A stretch of 64,000 nucleotides of DNA from CAG-791 sp000431495. Its GTDB lineage: Bacteria; Bacillota; Clostridia; Lachnospirales; Lachnospiraceae. The stretch lies in assembly GCA_052117605.1 (NCBI GenBank), contig JBQKIT010000013.1, one strand, 5' to 3'. The notes under the pieces are model-generated. The model was not told the DNA's origin, did no database searches, and saw nothing but the letters and a program-made list of their open reading frames with translations. Shown in pieces: positions 34,826 through 43,600 of this stretch. Position 1 is the stretch's first letter, and every line of letters begins with the position of its first letter. The translations under genes were made by a program, and so were the position numbers.

Positions 34826-35707
34826 CTATTCCAGATTCTGAATCTGTTCACGAATCTTCTCAATCTCCGTCTTCAGGCCAATGGCAATGTCAGCCGATTC
34901 CGCATTGTCTGTCTTGGAGAGGATCGTATTTGCCTCACGATTCAGCTCCTGTGCAAGAAAATCAAGCTTTCGTCCCACGCTCTCATCATTCTTGCGAAGC
35001 TCTGCGCGCACCGCGCGGATGTGACTTTCCAGCCGCACCATTTCCTCGTCCACACAGATCTTATCGGAATAGAGAGCCGCTTCCTGCAGAATTCTCGTCT
35101 CTTCGATCTGAGTGTCCTGAAGAATTTCCTTCATTCTCGCATAAAGACCGGCCCGGTATTTCTCCAGAATGACCGGCGCATTTGCGCGGATCTTCTCCAC
35201 GCCCTCCTGAAGACCGTCCAGCTTCCGGAGAAGATCTTCCGTAATAAAAGCACCCTCTCTGGCTCTTGCTTCCGAAAACTGCTCCGCTGCCTTCTGTACA
35301 CTGGCAAAAAGCGGCAGCGGAAGCTCCTCATTTACTTCATCTGCTGTTTCCAGAACAAGGACCTCCGGATACTGTGAAAGCCGCTCTGCCGACAGATTCA
35401 CCGGAAGGCCGTAATCCTCCGAAATGGAACGGATGTTCTGCAGATACTCTCCTGCCAGAGTCCGGTTATAACGTACCTTTGTTCCCTGATCCTCCAGATT
35501 CTCACAGCTGATATACACATCCACCTTACCGCGATGGATGGTTTTCTTCAGCTCCTCACGAATCTTCGCCTCGAAGGGATTCATCTGTCTGGGCAGCCGG
35601 ATGTTCAGATCCAGATAACGATTGTTGACGGATTTGATTTCCGTCGTAAACTTTCTTCCCTCTGCGGACACCTCAGCGCGCCCGTATCCTGTCATGCTGT
35701 TTGCCAT
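34826..35707 (-). CDS. YicC/YloC family endoribonuclease
   Basis: 293 residues from the ATG at 35707 (MANSMTGYGRAEVS). Family marks: EIKSVNNRYLDLNIRLPRQM near the N-terminus and, near the end, ESHIRAVRAELRKNDESVGRKLDFLAQELNREANTILSKT. YicC proteins form hexameric ribonucleases implicated in sRNA and mRNA turnover. Transcribed with gmk from its own promoter. Confidence 0.92.
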   Translation of the reverse strand: MANSMTGYGRAEVSAEGRKFTTEIKSVNNRYLDLNIRLPRQMNPFEAKIREELKKTIHRGKVDVYISCENLEDQGTKVRYNRTLAGEYLQNIRSISEDYGLPVNLSAERLSQYPEVLVLETADEVNEELPLPLFASVQKAAEQFSEARAREGAFITEDLLRKLDGLQEGVEKIRANAPVILEKYRAGLYARMKEILQDTQIEETRILQEAALYSDKICVDEEMVRLESHIRAVRAELRKNDESVGRKLDFLAQELNREANTILSKTDNAESADIAIGLKTEIEKIREQIQNLE

Positions 35708-35767
35708 ATATCCCCCTGTATCAAATCTGCACCCCCGCAACAGGCATTTTCCATCGCGGTTTGTCTA

Positions 35768-35796
35768 AATTATATTCACAGCCTCCAATTACAGCA
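35768..35796 (-). promoter_or_regulatory. Promoter of yicC-gmk
   Basis: Minus strand: TTGCTG (35791-35796), 17-base spacer, consensus TATAAT (35768-35773). Divergent from the rqcH promoter 45 bases away. Confidence 0.75.
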
Positions 35797-35814
35797 AGGG
35801 CAAGATGACCGGAC

Positions 35815-35823
35815 ATGTTATAA
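35815..35823 (+). promoter_or_regulatory. Extended -10 promoter of rqcH
   Basis: TATAAT at 35818-35823 preceded by TGT, an extended -10; no good -35. The start would be near 35830, inside a hairpin. Confidence 0.6.
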
Positions 35824-35825
35824 TA

Positions 35826-35847
35826 GATGCTGCTGCGCAGCGCAGCA
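35826..35847 (+). other. Hairpin at the start of the rqcH leader
   Basis: ATGCTGC (35826-35832) pairs with GCAGCAT (35841-35847) around an 8-base loop. It begins at or next to the predicted transcript start, and may protect the 5' end. Confidence 0.5.
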
Positions 35848-35856
35848 TGATTATGA

Positions 35857-35892
35857 GTTGATTTTACGGATCCTGTTTTGATTTTACCGATC
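35857..35892 (+). repeat. Two tandem 16-base repeats in the rqcH leader
   Basis: TTGATTTTACGGATCC (35857-35872) is followed after 4 bases by TTGATTTTACCGATCC (35877-35892), with one mismatch. The 20-base period places the copies on opposite faces only if bound as DNA every two turns; they end 20 bases before the rqcH ATG. Confidence 0.75.
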
Positions 35893-35912
35893 CCGGATAG
35901 AAAGGTTTTCCC

Positions 35913-37712
35913 ATGGCTTTTGATGGATTTACCACACGGGCTCTGCAAAAGGAGCTCTCTGAAAAACTTACCGGTGCGCGAATCTACCGCATCGTTCAGT
36001 CGGAGGCAGACGAGCTGCTGCTTACGCTCCGCCCGGAGGCATCCCGCGGCGGCGGACAGGTGCGGCTTCTGTTATGTGCCGATGCAACGCTTCCTCTGGT
36101 CTACCTGACCAGCCAGAACAAGCCCGCGCCGAATACCGCACCGACCTTCTGCATGCTTCTTCGCAAATACCTGCAGAACGGAAAAATTGTCTCCGTCACC
36201 CAGCCGGGTCTGGAGCGGATTCTTCGTTTTGAAGTTGAACACCTGAATGAAATGGGGGATCTCTGCCGCCACGTTCTTGTCATCGAGCTGATGGGGAAGC
36301 ACAGCAACATCATTCTTCTCGATGATGATGTCATTCTGGATTCCATCAAGCATATTTCCCAGATGGTCAGCTCCGTTCGGGAGGTGCTGCCCGGTCGGCC
36401 CTATTTTGTCCCGGAAACACAGGGAAAGAGCAATCCGTTCGAAGAAACCCACGAACATTTCTTCTCCTTGCTTTCTTCCGAAAGTCTCCCTGCTTCCCGG
36501 TTTCTGATGACACACTACAACGGATTTTCCACTCAGATGTCTGAGGAAACCGTATTCCGGGCAAGGCTTTCGCAGGACCGCAGCGTATCGGAGCTTTCCT
36601 CTGAAGACGGTGAGAAGTTCTGGGAGACGTTTCAGGCGCTTCTGGCAGATACCGCCGCGGGGAATTTCCAGCCGGCCGTTTACTATCATCTCGGCGCAGC
36701 GGATGCCGTTTCAGGAGGCGAGCCCGTAGAGTACTCCCCCCTCCCGCTCTCCATGTACCGGGATCTTCCGGAGAAGCACTATGCCTCCATTTCCGAGCTC
36801 ATCGAGAACTATTACCGGGAGAAAAATGCACTCACAAGAATCCGCCAGAAGTCCGCAGATCTCCGCAAGATCGTGCAGACCATCCTGGAACGGGATCTGC
36901 ACAAATACGATCTGCAGTCCCGTCAGATGAAGGACACGGACAAAAGAGAAAAGTACCGCGTTTACGGAGAGCTTCTCAACACCTACGGCTATAACATCCC
37001 GGCCGGGGCCTCCAGCGCAGAGCTCGATAACTACTACACCGGAGAAAAGCTGATGGTTCCTCTGGATCCGACCAAGACGCCGCTTGAGAATGCGAAGCGT
37101 TATTTTGACCGCTACACCAAGCTGAAGCGCACACGCGAAGCTCTGGAGACGCTGATGAAGGACGTCAAGGCCGAAATCGATCAGCTGGAGAACATCCGCG
37201 AGGCCCTGAACCTCTCTGTGACAGAGGGGGATCTTGCCCAGATCCGTGCCGAAATGGAGGAATCCGGATTCGTCCGCCGTCACACCGAAAAGGGAAAGGG
37301 CAGCCGGAAGGGGCCTTCCAGAATTCCGGAGGCAAAGCCTCTCCATTTCCGCTCCAGCGATGGATATGACATCTATGTCGGCAAGAATAACCTTCAGAAC
37401 GAAGAGCTTACCTTCCATGTGGCAAAGCCGACCGACATCTGGTTCCACGCCAATGACATTGCCGGCTCTCACGTCATTCTGAAAACAGAAGGGACCCCCT
37501 TCGAGCAGGTTCCGGACCGGGCCTTTGAGGAAGCCGCAAGTCTTGCCGCCTACTATTCCAAGGGAAGAGAGGCCGGCCGCGTCGAAGTGGATTATCTGGA
37601 ACGGAAGAACGTAAGGAAGCCTTCCGGCGCCCGTCCCGGCTTTGTCATCTATCACACCAACTATTCCATTCTCGCCGAAGCCGGCAAAAAGGGACTGCAG
37701 GAAATCGAATGA
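35913..37712 (+). CDS. rqcH: RqcH (NFACT family), ribosome quality-control factor
   Basis: 599 residues. The order is the NFACT-N domain (about 1-220: MAFDGFTTRALQKELSEKLTGARIYRI), helix-hairpin-helix and coiled coil (about 280-450), and NFACT-R (about 470-590: HFRSSDGYDIYVGKNNLQNEELTF then TDIWFHANDIAGSHVIL). RqcH binds the 50S-peptidyl-tRNA complex left after stalling and adds alanine tails that mark the peptide for degradation. The old name is fibronectin-binding protein A. It stands alone on the plus strand among minus-strand genes and ends inside a terminator hairpin. Confidence 0.93.
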   Translation: MAFDGFTTRALQKELSEKLTGARIYRIVQSEADELLLTLRPEASRGGGQVRLLLCADATLPLVYLTSQNKPAPNTAPTFCMLLRKYLQNGKIVSVTQPGLERILRFEVEHLNEMGDLCRHVLVIELMGKHSNIILLDDDVILDSIKHISQMVSSVREVLPGRPYFVPETQGKSNPFEETHEHFFSLLSSESLPASRFLMTHYNGFSTQMSEETVFRARLSQDRSVSELSSEDGEKFWETFQALLADTAAGNFQPAVYYHLGAADAVSGGEPVEYSPLPLSMYRDLPEKHYASISELIENYYREKNALTRIRQKSADLRKIVQTILERDLHKYDLQSRQMKDTDKREKYRVYGELLNTYGYNIPAGASSAELDNYYTGEKLMVPLDPTKTPLENAKRYFDRYTKLKRTREALETLMKDVKAEIDQLENIREALNLSVTEGDLAQIRAEMEESGFVRRHTEKGKGSRKGPSRIPEAKPLHFRSSDGYDIYVGKNNLQNEELTFHVAKPTDIWFHANDIAGSHVILKTEGTPFEQVPDRAFEEAASLAAYYSKGREAGRVEVDYLERKNVRKPSGARPGFVIYHTNYSILAEAGKKGLQEIE

Positions 37713-37734
37713 TTTCCTGCAGTCCCTTCTTTTT
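37686..37734. terminator. Bidirectional terminator overlapping the rqcH stop
   Basis: A 16-bp perfect stem (37691-37706 with 37711-37726) with a 4-base loop, flanked by AAAAA on the left and TTCTTTTT on the right. It ends rqcH transcripts rightward and flippase transcripts leftward. The TGA stop of rqcH straddles the loop and the second stem arm. Confidence 0.92.
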
Positions 37735-37764
37735 CATGCAGAACCCGTTCCATGCAGCCCCGCT

Positions 37765-39450
37765 CTATGCGGAACGCTTCTCTGTCTCCGGCAGCCAGTG
37801 CAGCTTCTCCATAAGCCGTACCAGCCACTGGCCCTTCGGCATGGACAGAAGATCCTTCCTTCGGATCGTACCGGACCGCACCATTGTATAGCCATAGACC
37901 AGAACCGCGGCAAGAAGCGCCGCAGCCGTTGCCGCAAGATTGTGGAAATAAAAGCCCTTCGGCAGATTCCGCATCGGTTCTGCCGCCATAGATACCAGAT
38001 AATAAACCGCCTTCGCCGCAGCTCCCATCAGTGCGGCACATACAAGAGGCTGAAGGTAATCCCGCCGGACGTCCTGCCGGATTCCCAGAAATCTTCGCAG
38101 ATAATACTGGTTCACCGCAAAGATCATGACCGAGTACAGGATGCTCACAAGAACCAGCGCCCGCACATCCAGATCCGTGAACCGCAGCAGAAGCACCAGG
38201 ACCACGGTCTGCACCACCAGCGCAATTCCCGCGGATACCAGAGGCAGATTCATTCTGCCGATGGACTGCAGCGCCGCATTGGTAATGGTTGAGATCGAAT
38301 AAAAGATAACCGTCACTGCAAGAAGCGAAAGCAGGGAAGACGCAAGCTCCAGAGATTCCATCTGCGGGAACATCAGCATGGTGATCGGCCTCGCAAGAAC
38401 CGCAAGCCCCACCGCGGACGGAATGGCAATGATTGAGGTAATGCGGATGGCATTCCCCACCTGGCGTCTTGCCCCTGTCTCATCCCTTCTCGCATACGCC
38501 GCCGAGATCCCCGGAATGATTGCAGAGCTCACCGCTGTTGCAATGGAAATCGGAATGTTGGAAATCACAACCGCCTTATTGGAGAAGATTCCGTACAGAG
38601 TTGTCGTGGCAGTCTCCCCCGCCCCCTTCAGATCAATCAGCATCCGCATATAAATCGTCTGATTCAGAGAGGTTGTCAGGTTCATGATCACGCCGCTGAG
38701 CATAAAGGGCGTAATCACCAGGATCGTATCTCTGAGGAAAATCCGATATTTCTCTTCTTTTCCTGTGGCGTCTGAAAGAATTTCCGCTTTTCTGCCCTCT
38801 TTACTCCTTCGGAAGCAGAAAACCATAAACAAAAGCGCGATCAGCACGCCTGCTCCGGTTCCAAGTGCGGAACCCATGGCGCCGAGCTGAGCACGTCTTG
38901 TCGGGTCCGCTCCCACCGCCGTCTGCATAAGGAGCCAGGCCGCCGCAATACTGACCACAGCATTTGCCAGCTGCTCCAGAATCTGCGAAACGCTGGTCGG
39001 AACCATGCTTCCTCTTGCCTGAAAATACCCTCGCATGGAGCCAAGAATTCCGAACAGAAAGACCGTAGGTGCAAAGACCTGCAGAACACAGACCGCAACA
39101 TCCGGAACCAGAAACCTTGCCCCGAAGAACAAAAGTCCGCTTCCGACCAACCCAACCAGGACTCCATACATCAGGGCGCATCGGAATACGCGGTTTGCAT
39201 TTCGGTATTCGCCGACAGCCAGCTTCTGCGCCATCAGCTTGGAAATCGCCGAAGGCATGCTGTAGGACGACACCATCAGAATGATGGTATAAATGTTATA
39301 CGCGGTTCCGTAATACCCGTTTCCCTCGTCTCCGATGATCGCCGTCAGCGGTGCGCGGTACAGGAGTCCGATCACGCGGACAATCATACTGGCCATCGCC
39401 AGAATCCCCGCCTGCACCAAAACTCCCGAGCTTCTCCTGTTGTCTGCCAT
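37765..39450 (-). CDS. MOP-superfamily flippase (SpoVB/MurJ-type)
   Basis: 561 residues with about fourteen hydrophobic helices. It opens with LVQAGILAMASMIVRVIGLLYRAPLTAIIGDEGNGYYGTAYNIY, close to the SpoVB/YtgP group, whose YtgP member is the Bacillus MurJ (lipid II flippase). FARGSMVPT-type loops and AVVISNIPISIATAVSSAIIPGIS are typical. Whether it moves lipid II or another lipid-linked sugar cannot be decided from sequence. It follows glgA by 75 bases and shares the bidirectional terminator with rqcH. Confidence 0.87.
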   Translation of the reverse strand: MADNRRSSGVLVQAGILAMASMIVRVIGLLYRAPLTAIIGDEGNGYYGTAYNIYTIILMVSSYSMPSAISKLMAQKLAVGEYRNANRVFRCALMYGVLVGLVGSGLLFFGARFLVPDVAVCVLQVFAPTVFLFGILGSMRGYFQARGSMVPTSVSQILEQLANAVVSIAAAWLLMQTAVGADPTRRAQLGAMGSALGTGAGVLIALLFMVFCFRRSKEGRKAEILSDATGKEEKYRIFLRDTILVITPFMLSGVIMNLTTSLNQTIYMRMLIDLKGAGETATTTLYGIFSNKAVVISNIPISIATAVSSAIIPGISAAYARRDETGARRQVGNAIRITSIIAIPSAVGLAVLARPITMLMFPQMESLELASSLLSLLAVTVIFYSISTITNAALQSIGRMNLPLVSAGIALVVQTVVLVLLLRFTDLDVRALVLVSILYSVMIFAVNQYYLRRFLGIRQDVRRDYLQPLVCAALMGAAAKAVYYLVSMAAEPMRNLPKGFYFHNLAATAAALLAAVLVYGYTMVRSGTIRRKDLLSMPKGQWLVRLMEKLHWLPETEKRSA

Positions 39451-39525
39451 ACGTTCTGTAAAATCTTCCTTTGCTTCTTTTTATGGATATCCCGCCGAGG
39501 CAAAATCCCTGAAAACAGCTCTGCC

Positions 39526-40974
39526 TCAGCCGATCAGCCAGTCATACATCTGCTGATACTGACCTGCGGAAACTCTCCAGGAGAAATCCGCCGCCATCGC
39601 GCGATCCACGATATGATTCCAGTCACGCTTCTTGTCATAGAAAATCCGCTCTGCGTACCGGACCGCATTCATCATTTCATGAGCATTGTAATTGGTAAAG
39701 GTAAAGCCGGTTCCCGTCTGCTCGAACTCATTGTAGGGCTCCACGGTATCCTTCAGTCCGCCGGTCTCGCGCACAATCGGAAGCGTGCCATAGCGAAGCG
39801 CCATCAGCTGACTCAGTCCGCAGGGCTCAAACAGCGACGGCATCAGAAACGCGTCACTTGCCGCATAAATCTTGTGGGACAGATCCTCCGAATAATAGAT
39901 ATTCGCCGCAAGCTTTCCCGGATACTTCTCATCAAAGTAACGGAACATATTCTCGTACCGCTCCTCGCCTGTTCCGAGAACCACAACCTGCATGGCGTCC
40001 TGAGAAAGCATCTCCTCCATGACATAGGCGATCAGATCAAAGCCCTTCTGATCCGTCAGTCTGGACACGATGCCAACCATAAAGCACCTGTCATCCTCTG
40101 CAAGTCCAAGCTTGCGCTGAAGATCCGCCTTATTCTGCTTCTTCACTCTGCGCCAGTTGCCCGCGTCATAGGGATGCGGAATCCGCTTGTCCGTCGTCGG
40201 ATTGAAGACATCATAATCAATGCCGTTCAGAATTCCGCGAAGGTCATGTGCTCTCGCATTCAGGATTCCGTCCAGTCCCTCACCGTAATACTGTGTCTTA
40301 ATCTCTTCTGCATAGGTCGGGCTCACTGTAGTGATTGCATCCGCATAAACAATGCCGCCCTTCAGAAGGTTCGCATCCTTATAGGCCTCAAGCTTGTCCG
40401 GGGTAAAATAATAGCTGGAAAGTCCGGTGATGCTCTCGACATCCGAAACATTCCACTTTCCCTGGAACCGGAGATTGTGAATGGTCATAACCGTCTTGAT
40501 TCCACGGTAAAACTCGTTCTCCTGGAAACGCTCCTTCAGATAAACCGGAATCAGTCCGGTCTGCCAGTCATGACAGTGAATCAGGTCCGGCCGGAAGCCG
40601 ATGGTCGGAAGTGCCGACAGCACCGCCTTGGAGAAGAAGGCATAGCGTTTGATCTCGAACAGCGCATCATCGGTATAGACCGTTCCGGTATTGAACAGGT
40701 CCTCATTGTCGATGAAATAATAGGTGACACCATCCACCTGCGCACGCAGGATGCCGACGTACATGCTTCTCCAGTCAAAGTCCATGTAGAAGCTTGTAAC
40801 ATATTGCATCTGATCTTTCATATCCTGCTTCATGCAGGCATACTTCGGCATAATCACGCGAACATCATAGAATTCCCTGTCAATTTCCTTCGGCAGCGAT
40901 CCGACCACATCGGCAAGTCCGCCGGTCTTGATAAAAGGCACTCCCTCAGAAGCAGCAAACAATATGTTTCTCAT
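39526..40974 (-). CDS. glgA: Glycogen synthase (ADP-glucose dependent)
   Basis: 482 residues, family GT5. The donor motif KTGGLADVVGSLPKEI (about 16-31), HCHDWQTGLIP, MTIHNLRFQG and the C-terminal PSLFEPCGLSQLMALRYGTLPIVRETGGL are present with the catalytic Glu. The start is ATG 40974: GGGGG lies 10 bases before it, while an in-frame TTG 6 bases further up would sit only 4 bases from that site. No other glg genes are nearby. Confidence 0.93.
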   Translation of the reverse strand: MRNILFAASEGVPFIKTGGLADVVGSLPKEIDREFYDVRVIMPKYACMKQDMKDQMQYVTSFYMDFDWRSMYVGILRAQVDGVTYYFIDNEDLFNTGTVYTDDALFEIKRYAFFSKAVLSALPTIGFRPDLIHCHDWQTGLIPVYLKERFQENEFYRGIKTVMTIHNLRFQGKWNVSDVESITGLSSYYFTPDKLEAYKDANLLKGGIVYADAITTVSPTYAEEIKTQYYGEGLDGILNARAHDLRGILNGIDYDVFNPTTDKRIPHPYDAGNWRRVKKQNKADLQRKLGLAEDDRCFMVGIVSRLTDQKGFDLIAYVMEEMLSQDAMQVVVLGTGEERYENMFRYFDEKYPGKLAANIYYSEDLSHKIYAASDAFLMPSLFEPCGLSQLMALRYGTLPIVRETGGLKDTVEPYNEFEQTGTGFTFTNYNAHEMMNAVRYAERIFYDKKRDWNHIVDRAMAADFSWRVSAGQYQQMYDWLIG

Positions 40975-41053
40975 AGTCAAACAACCCCCTGTCCCATGAT
41001 TCTGCCGCCTTGTTTCCCCGATCGGCAGTCACTCGCTGTTAATATGCTCATCC

Positions 41054-41083
41054 ATTATACTCCATGGCTCGCTTTGTTCACAA
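41054..41083 (-). promoter_or_regulatory. Promoter of glgA
   Basis: Minus strand: TTGTGA (41078-41083), 18-base spacer, consensus TATAAT (41054-41059), about 75 bases before glgA. The remaining gap 40981-41246 holds this promoter and the rny terminator; I see no gene. Confidence 0.65.
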
Positions 41084-41146
41084 GCCATTCATGACGTGTG
41101 CCGCCAGGCGCATGTGCGGTGCGCAGCCGCCGGGTTCCCTTCCACA

Positions 41147-41182
41147 GGAAAGCGGAGCGGTGATTTCTCATCACCGCTCCGC
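41147..41182 (-). terminator. Terminator after rny
   Basis: A 13-bp perfect stem (GCGGAGCGGTGAT with ATCACCGCTCCGC, 41152-41164 and 41170-41182) with a 5-base loop, followed on the minus strand by TTTCC. Strong hairpin, short T-run. Confidence 0.75.
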
Positions 41183-41246
41183 TTCATGAAGCTTGTCAGC
41201 AGGGCACTGCTGCCCTCTTTCGTTTGTTGTTCGTCAGAACCTGCAA

Positions 41247-42815
41247 TTACTTGGCGTAATCCGTCACTCTTGATTCACGGATTACATTGACTTTGATCTG
41301 TCCGGGATATTCCAGTTCGTCTTCAATCTTCTTGGAAATATCGTGGGCAAGCAATACCATATCGGTATCGTTGATCTTCTCAGGAACTACCATAACACGA
41401 ACTTCTCTGCCTGCCTGGATGGCATAAGAATTACTAACCCCTTTAAAGCTGTTGGTGATTTCTTCAAGCTGTTTCAATCTGGTTGTGTAGGTCTCCAGTG
41501 TCTCTCTTCTGGCTCCCGGTCTTGCCGCCGAGATGGTATCCGCTGCCTGCACGATGCATGCGATCAGACTGGCAGGCTCTGTATCACCGTGATGAGACTC
41601 CACGGTATTGATCACAATCGGAGATTCCTTGTACTTGCGGCACAGCTCTGCGCCGAGCTGTACATGGGATCCTTCCATCTCATGATCCACAGCCTTACCA
41701 ATGTCATGCAGAAGTCCTGCACGCTTCGCCATACGGACGTCCAGTCCGAGTTCCCCGGCAAAAATACCGGAGAGCTGCGCAACCTCAATGCTGTGCTTCA
41801 GCACATTCTGTCCGTAGCTGGTACGATACCGGAGTTTACCAAGGAGACGAATGAGCTCGTGGTGGAGACCATGTACGCCAACCTCCAGCGTAGCAGCTTC
41901 TCCCTCTTCCTTGATAACGGACTCCACTTCCTTCTTGGCCTTTTCAACCATTTCTTCGATTCTGGCCGGATGAATTCTTCCATCGACGATCAGTTTCTCC
42001 AGAGCAATTCTGGCAACCTCTCTTCGAATCGGATCAAATCCCGAAATGACCACCGCCTCCGGTGTGTCATCAATGATAAGATCCACGCCGGTCATCGTCT
42101 CCAGAGTACGGATGTTCCGTCCCTCGCGTCCGATGATCCGTCCCTTCATCTCATCGTTCGGAAGCTGTACCACGGAAATGGTGGCTTCCGCAACGTGATC
42201 CGCCGCACATCTCTGGATGGCACCAATCACATACTCGCGAGCCTTCTTGTCCGCTTCTTCCTTCGCTTCCGCCTCGATCTCCTTGATCATGACGGCCGAA
42301 TCGTGTCTTACATCATCTTCTACAGTCTTTAAAAGGTATTCTTTTGCCTGTTCAGAGGTCAGACCTGAAATTCGTTCGAGTTCCTGTGTACGCTGTTCAC
42401 CAAGCTTTGCAACTTCTTCCTGCCGTTTCCGCAGCGATTCCTCACGGGATGCGAGCGACTGTTCCTTACGTTCCAGTGCATCGCTCTTCCGGTCGAGAGA
42501 CTCTTCCTTCTGCTGAACTCTGTGCTCGTTGCGCTGAACCTCATTCCGTCTGTCCTTGATTTCCTTATCAAGGTCGGCCTTGGCTTTCATGTTCTCTTCC
42601 TTGGCCTCCAGAAGAGCCTCGCGCTTCTTGCTCTCAGCAGTCGAAAGTGCTTCATCGATGATCGCTCTTGCCTTCTCCTTGGCACTGTCGACCTTCTGAC
42701 TTTCCTGCGCTTCAAAACGCTTCTTCGTCATGGTCATCGTTACCGGAATGGCAATCGCGAGTGAGATTACAACCGCTGCAATTACGATAAAAATAGCGGA
42801 AATTGCAGTCAGCAT
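41247..42815 (-). CDS. rny: Ribonuclease Y
   Basis: 522-residue membrane-anchored endoribonuclease that starts mRNA decay in Gram-positives. One N-terminal helix (about 5-27, ISAIFIVIAAVVISLAIAIPV) precedes a long charged coiled coil (about 30-200), a KH domain (IGREGRNIRTLETMTGVDLIIDDTPEAVVISGFDPIRREVA) and the HD domain (LLHDIGKAVDHEMEGSHVQLGAEL with His-Asp), ending SRVTDYAK. In the 168 bases between recX and rny I could not pick a convincing promoter; a short GGCGG-type hairpin is the only structure. Confidence 0.96.
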   Translation of the reverse strand: MLTAISAIFIVIAAVVISLAIAIPVTMTMTKKRFEAQESQKVDSAKEKARAIIDEALSTAESKKREALLEAKEENMKAKADLDKEIKDRRNEVQRNEHRVQQKEESLDRKSDALERKEQSLASREESLRKRQEEVAKLGEQRTQELERISGLTSEQAKEYLLKTVEDDVRHDSAVMIKEIEAEAKEEADKKAREYVIGAIQRCAADHVAEATISVVQLPNDEMKGRIIGREGRNIRTLETMTGVDLIIDDTPEAVVISGFDPIRREVARIALEKLIVDGRIHPARIEEMVEKAKKEVESVIKEEGEAATLEVGVHGLHHELIRLLGKLRYRTSYGQNVLKHSIEVAQLSGIFAGELGLDVRMAKRAGLLHDIGKAVDHEMEGSHVQLGAELCRKYKESPIVINTVESHHGDTEPASLIACIVQAADTISAARPGARRETLETYTTRLKQLEEITNSFKGVSNSYAIQAGREVRVMVVPEKINDTDMVLLAHDISKKIEDELEYPGQIKVNVIRESRVTDYAK

Positions 42816-42983
42816 AATACAGGAGCACCTCCTTATTCAGTTTGCGTTGTATCATCTTCTCCGGCGACGGATTTCCGCCGAAGACTGGCGGTTTCTCCAG
42901 GCATATCGTCAGAAAAGACATACTGCAACAGCTCAATAGTAAACGCTTTCTCTGTCGATGTCAAGGAAGGAGCGCATCCCGGA

Positions 42984-43598
42984 TCAGTCCCGCAGTGCCG
43001 CCCGGATGACCTCGGACGAATACCCCTTCCGCATCAGAAAAGCTTTCGTTTTCTGCGTTTCCTGCCAGTTTGCTGTCGCCGGATCGTAATGCCTTTTCCG
43101 AAGGAGCTCACGAATCTGTCCCACTTCCTCCTCAAAAATCCGGCTTCCGTTTTCTTCTTCCCATTCTGCCAGGATTTCATCTGCAAGATCAGAAGAAATG
43201 CCCTTGTTCAGCAGGTCCATCCGGAGCCGCAGCCGGCTTCTGCTCCCCGCATGAGATTGCAGATAGCTCTCCGCAAAGCGCCGGTCATCCACATAATGAG
43301 CCTCTTTCATGGCTTCCACGGCCTCCCGGACAATTTCCTCCGGAAAACCGTTTCCCGCAAGCTTCCCCGCAAGGGACTTCTCCGTGTAGTCCATGTCCTT
43401 CAGAAGGCTCCCGCACTTTCGAAGCGCATCCCTCCGAAGCTTCTTCCAGAGCTCTTCTCTGGTCTCTTCCGGAATCTCCCGGTCCCTTCGAAAATCAAAT
43501 TGCAATACATCCCGGTTGGACAAGACCAGAGTCCGATCATAATCGATCGTGACTCTGGTCTTCGTCTTTCCCACGGGCGTCAGGTCCGTGATCTGCAT
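42984..43598 (-). CDS. recX: RecA regulator RecX
   Basis: 204 residues of repeated three-helix units: ALRKCGSLLKDMDYTEKSLAGKLAGNGFPEEIVREAVEAMKEAHYVDDRRFAESYLQ, then SRLRLRMDLLNKGISSDLADEIL. RecX limits RecA filaments. It starts 2 bases after the recA stop, so RecA and its inhibitor come from one SOS-controlled message. Confidence 0.9.
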   Translation of the reverse strand: MQITDLTPVGKTKTRVTIDYDRTLVLSNRDVLQFDFRRDREIPEETREELWKKLRRDALRKCGSLLKDMDYTEKSLAGKLAGNGFPEEIVREAVEAMKEAHYVDDRRFAESYLQSHAGSRSRLRLRMDLLNKGISSDLADEILAEWEEENGSRIFEEEVGQIRELLRKRHYDPATANWQETQKTKAFLMRKGYSSEVIRAALRD

Positions 43599-43600
43599 AC

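Noticed and set aside
42816..42983. Promoter of rny (TTGCAG, 17 bases, TATGCC)
   Set aside because: The -10 is too weak to claim; rny may be read through from recA-recX or have a promoter I cannot pick by eye.
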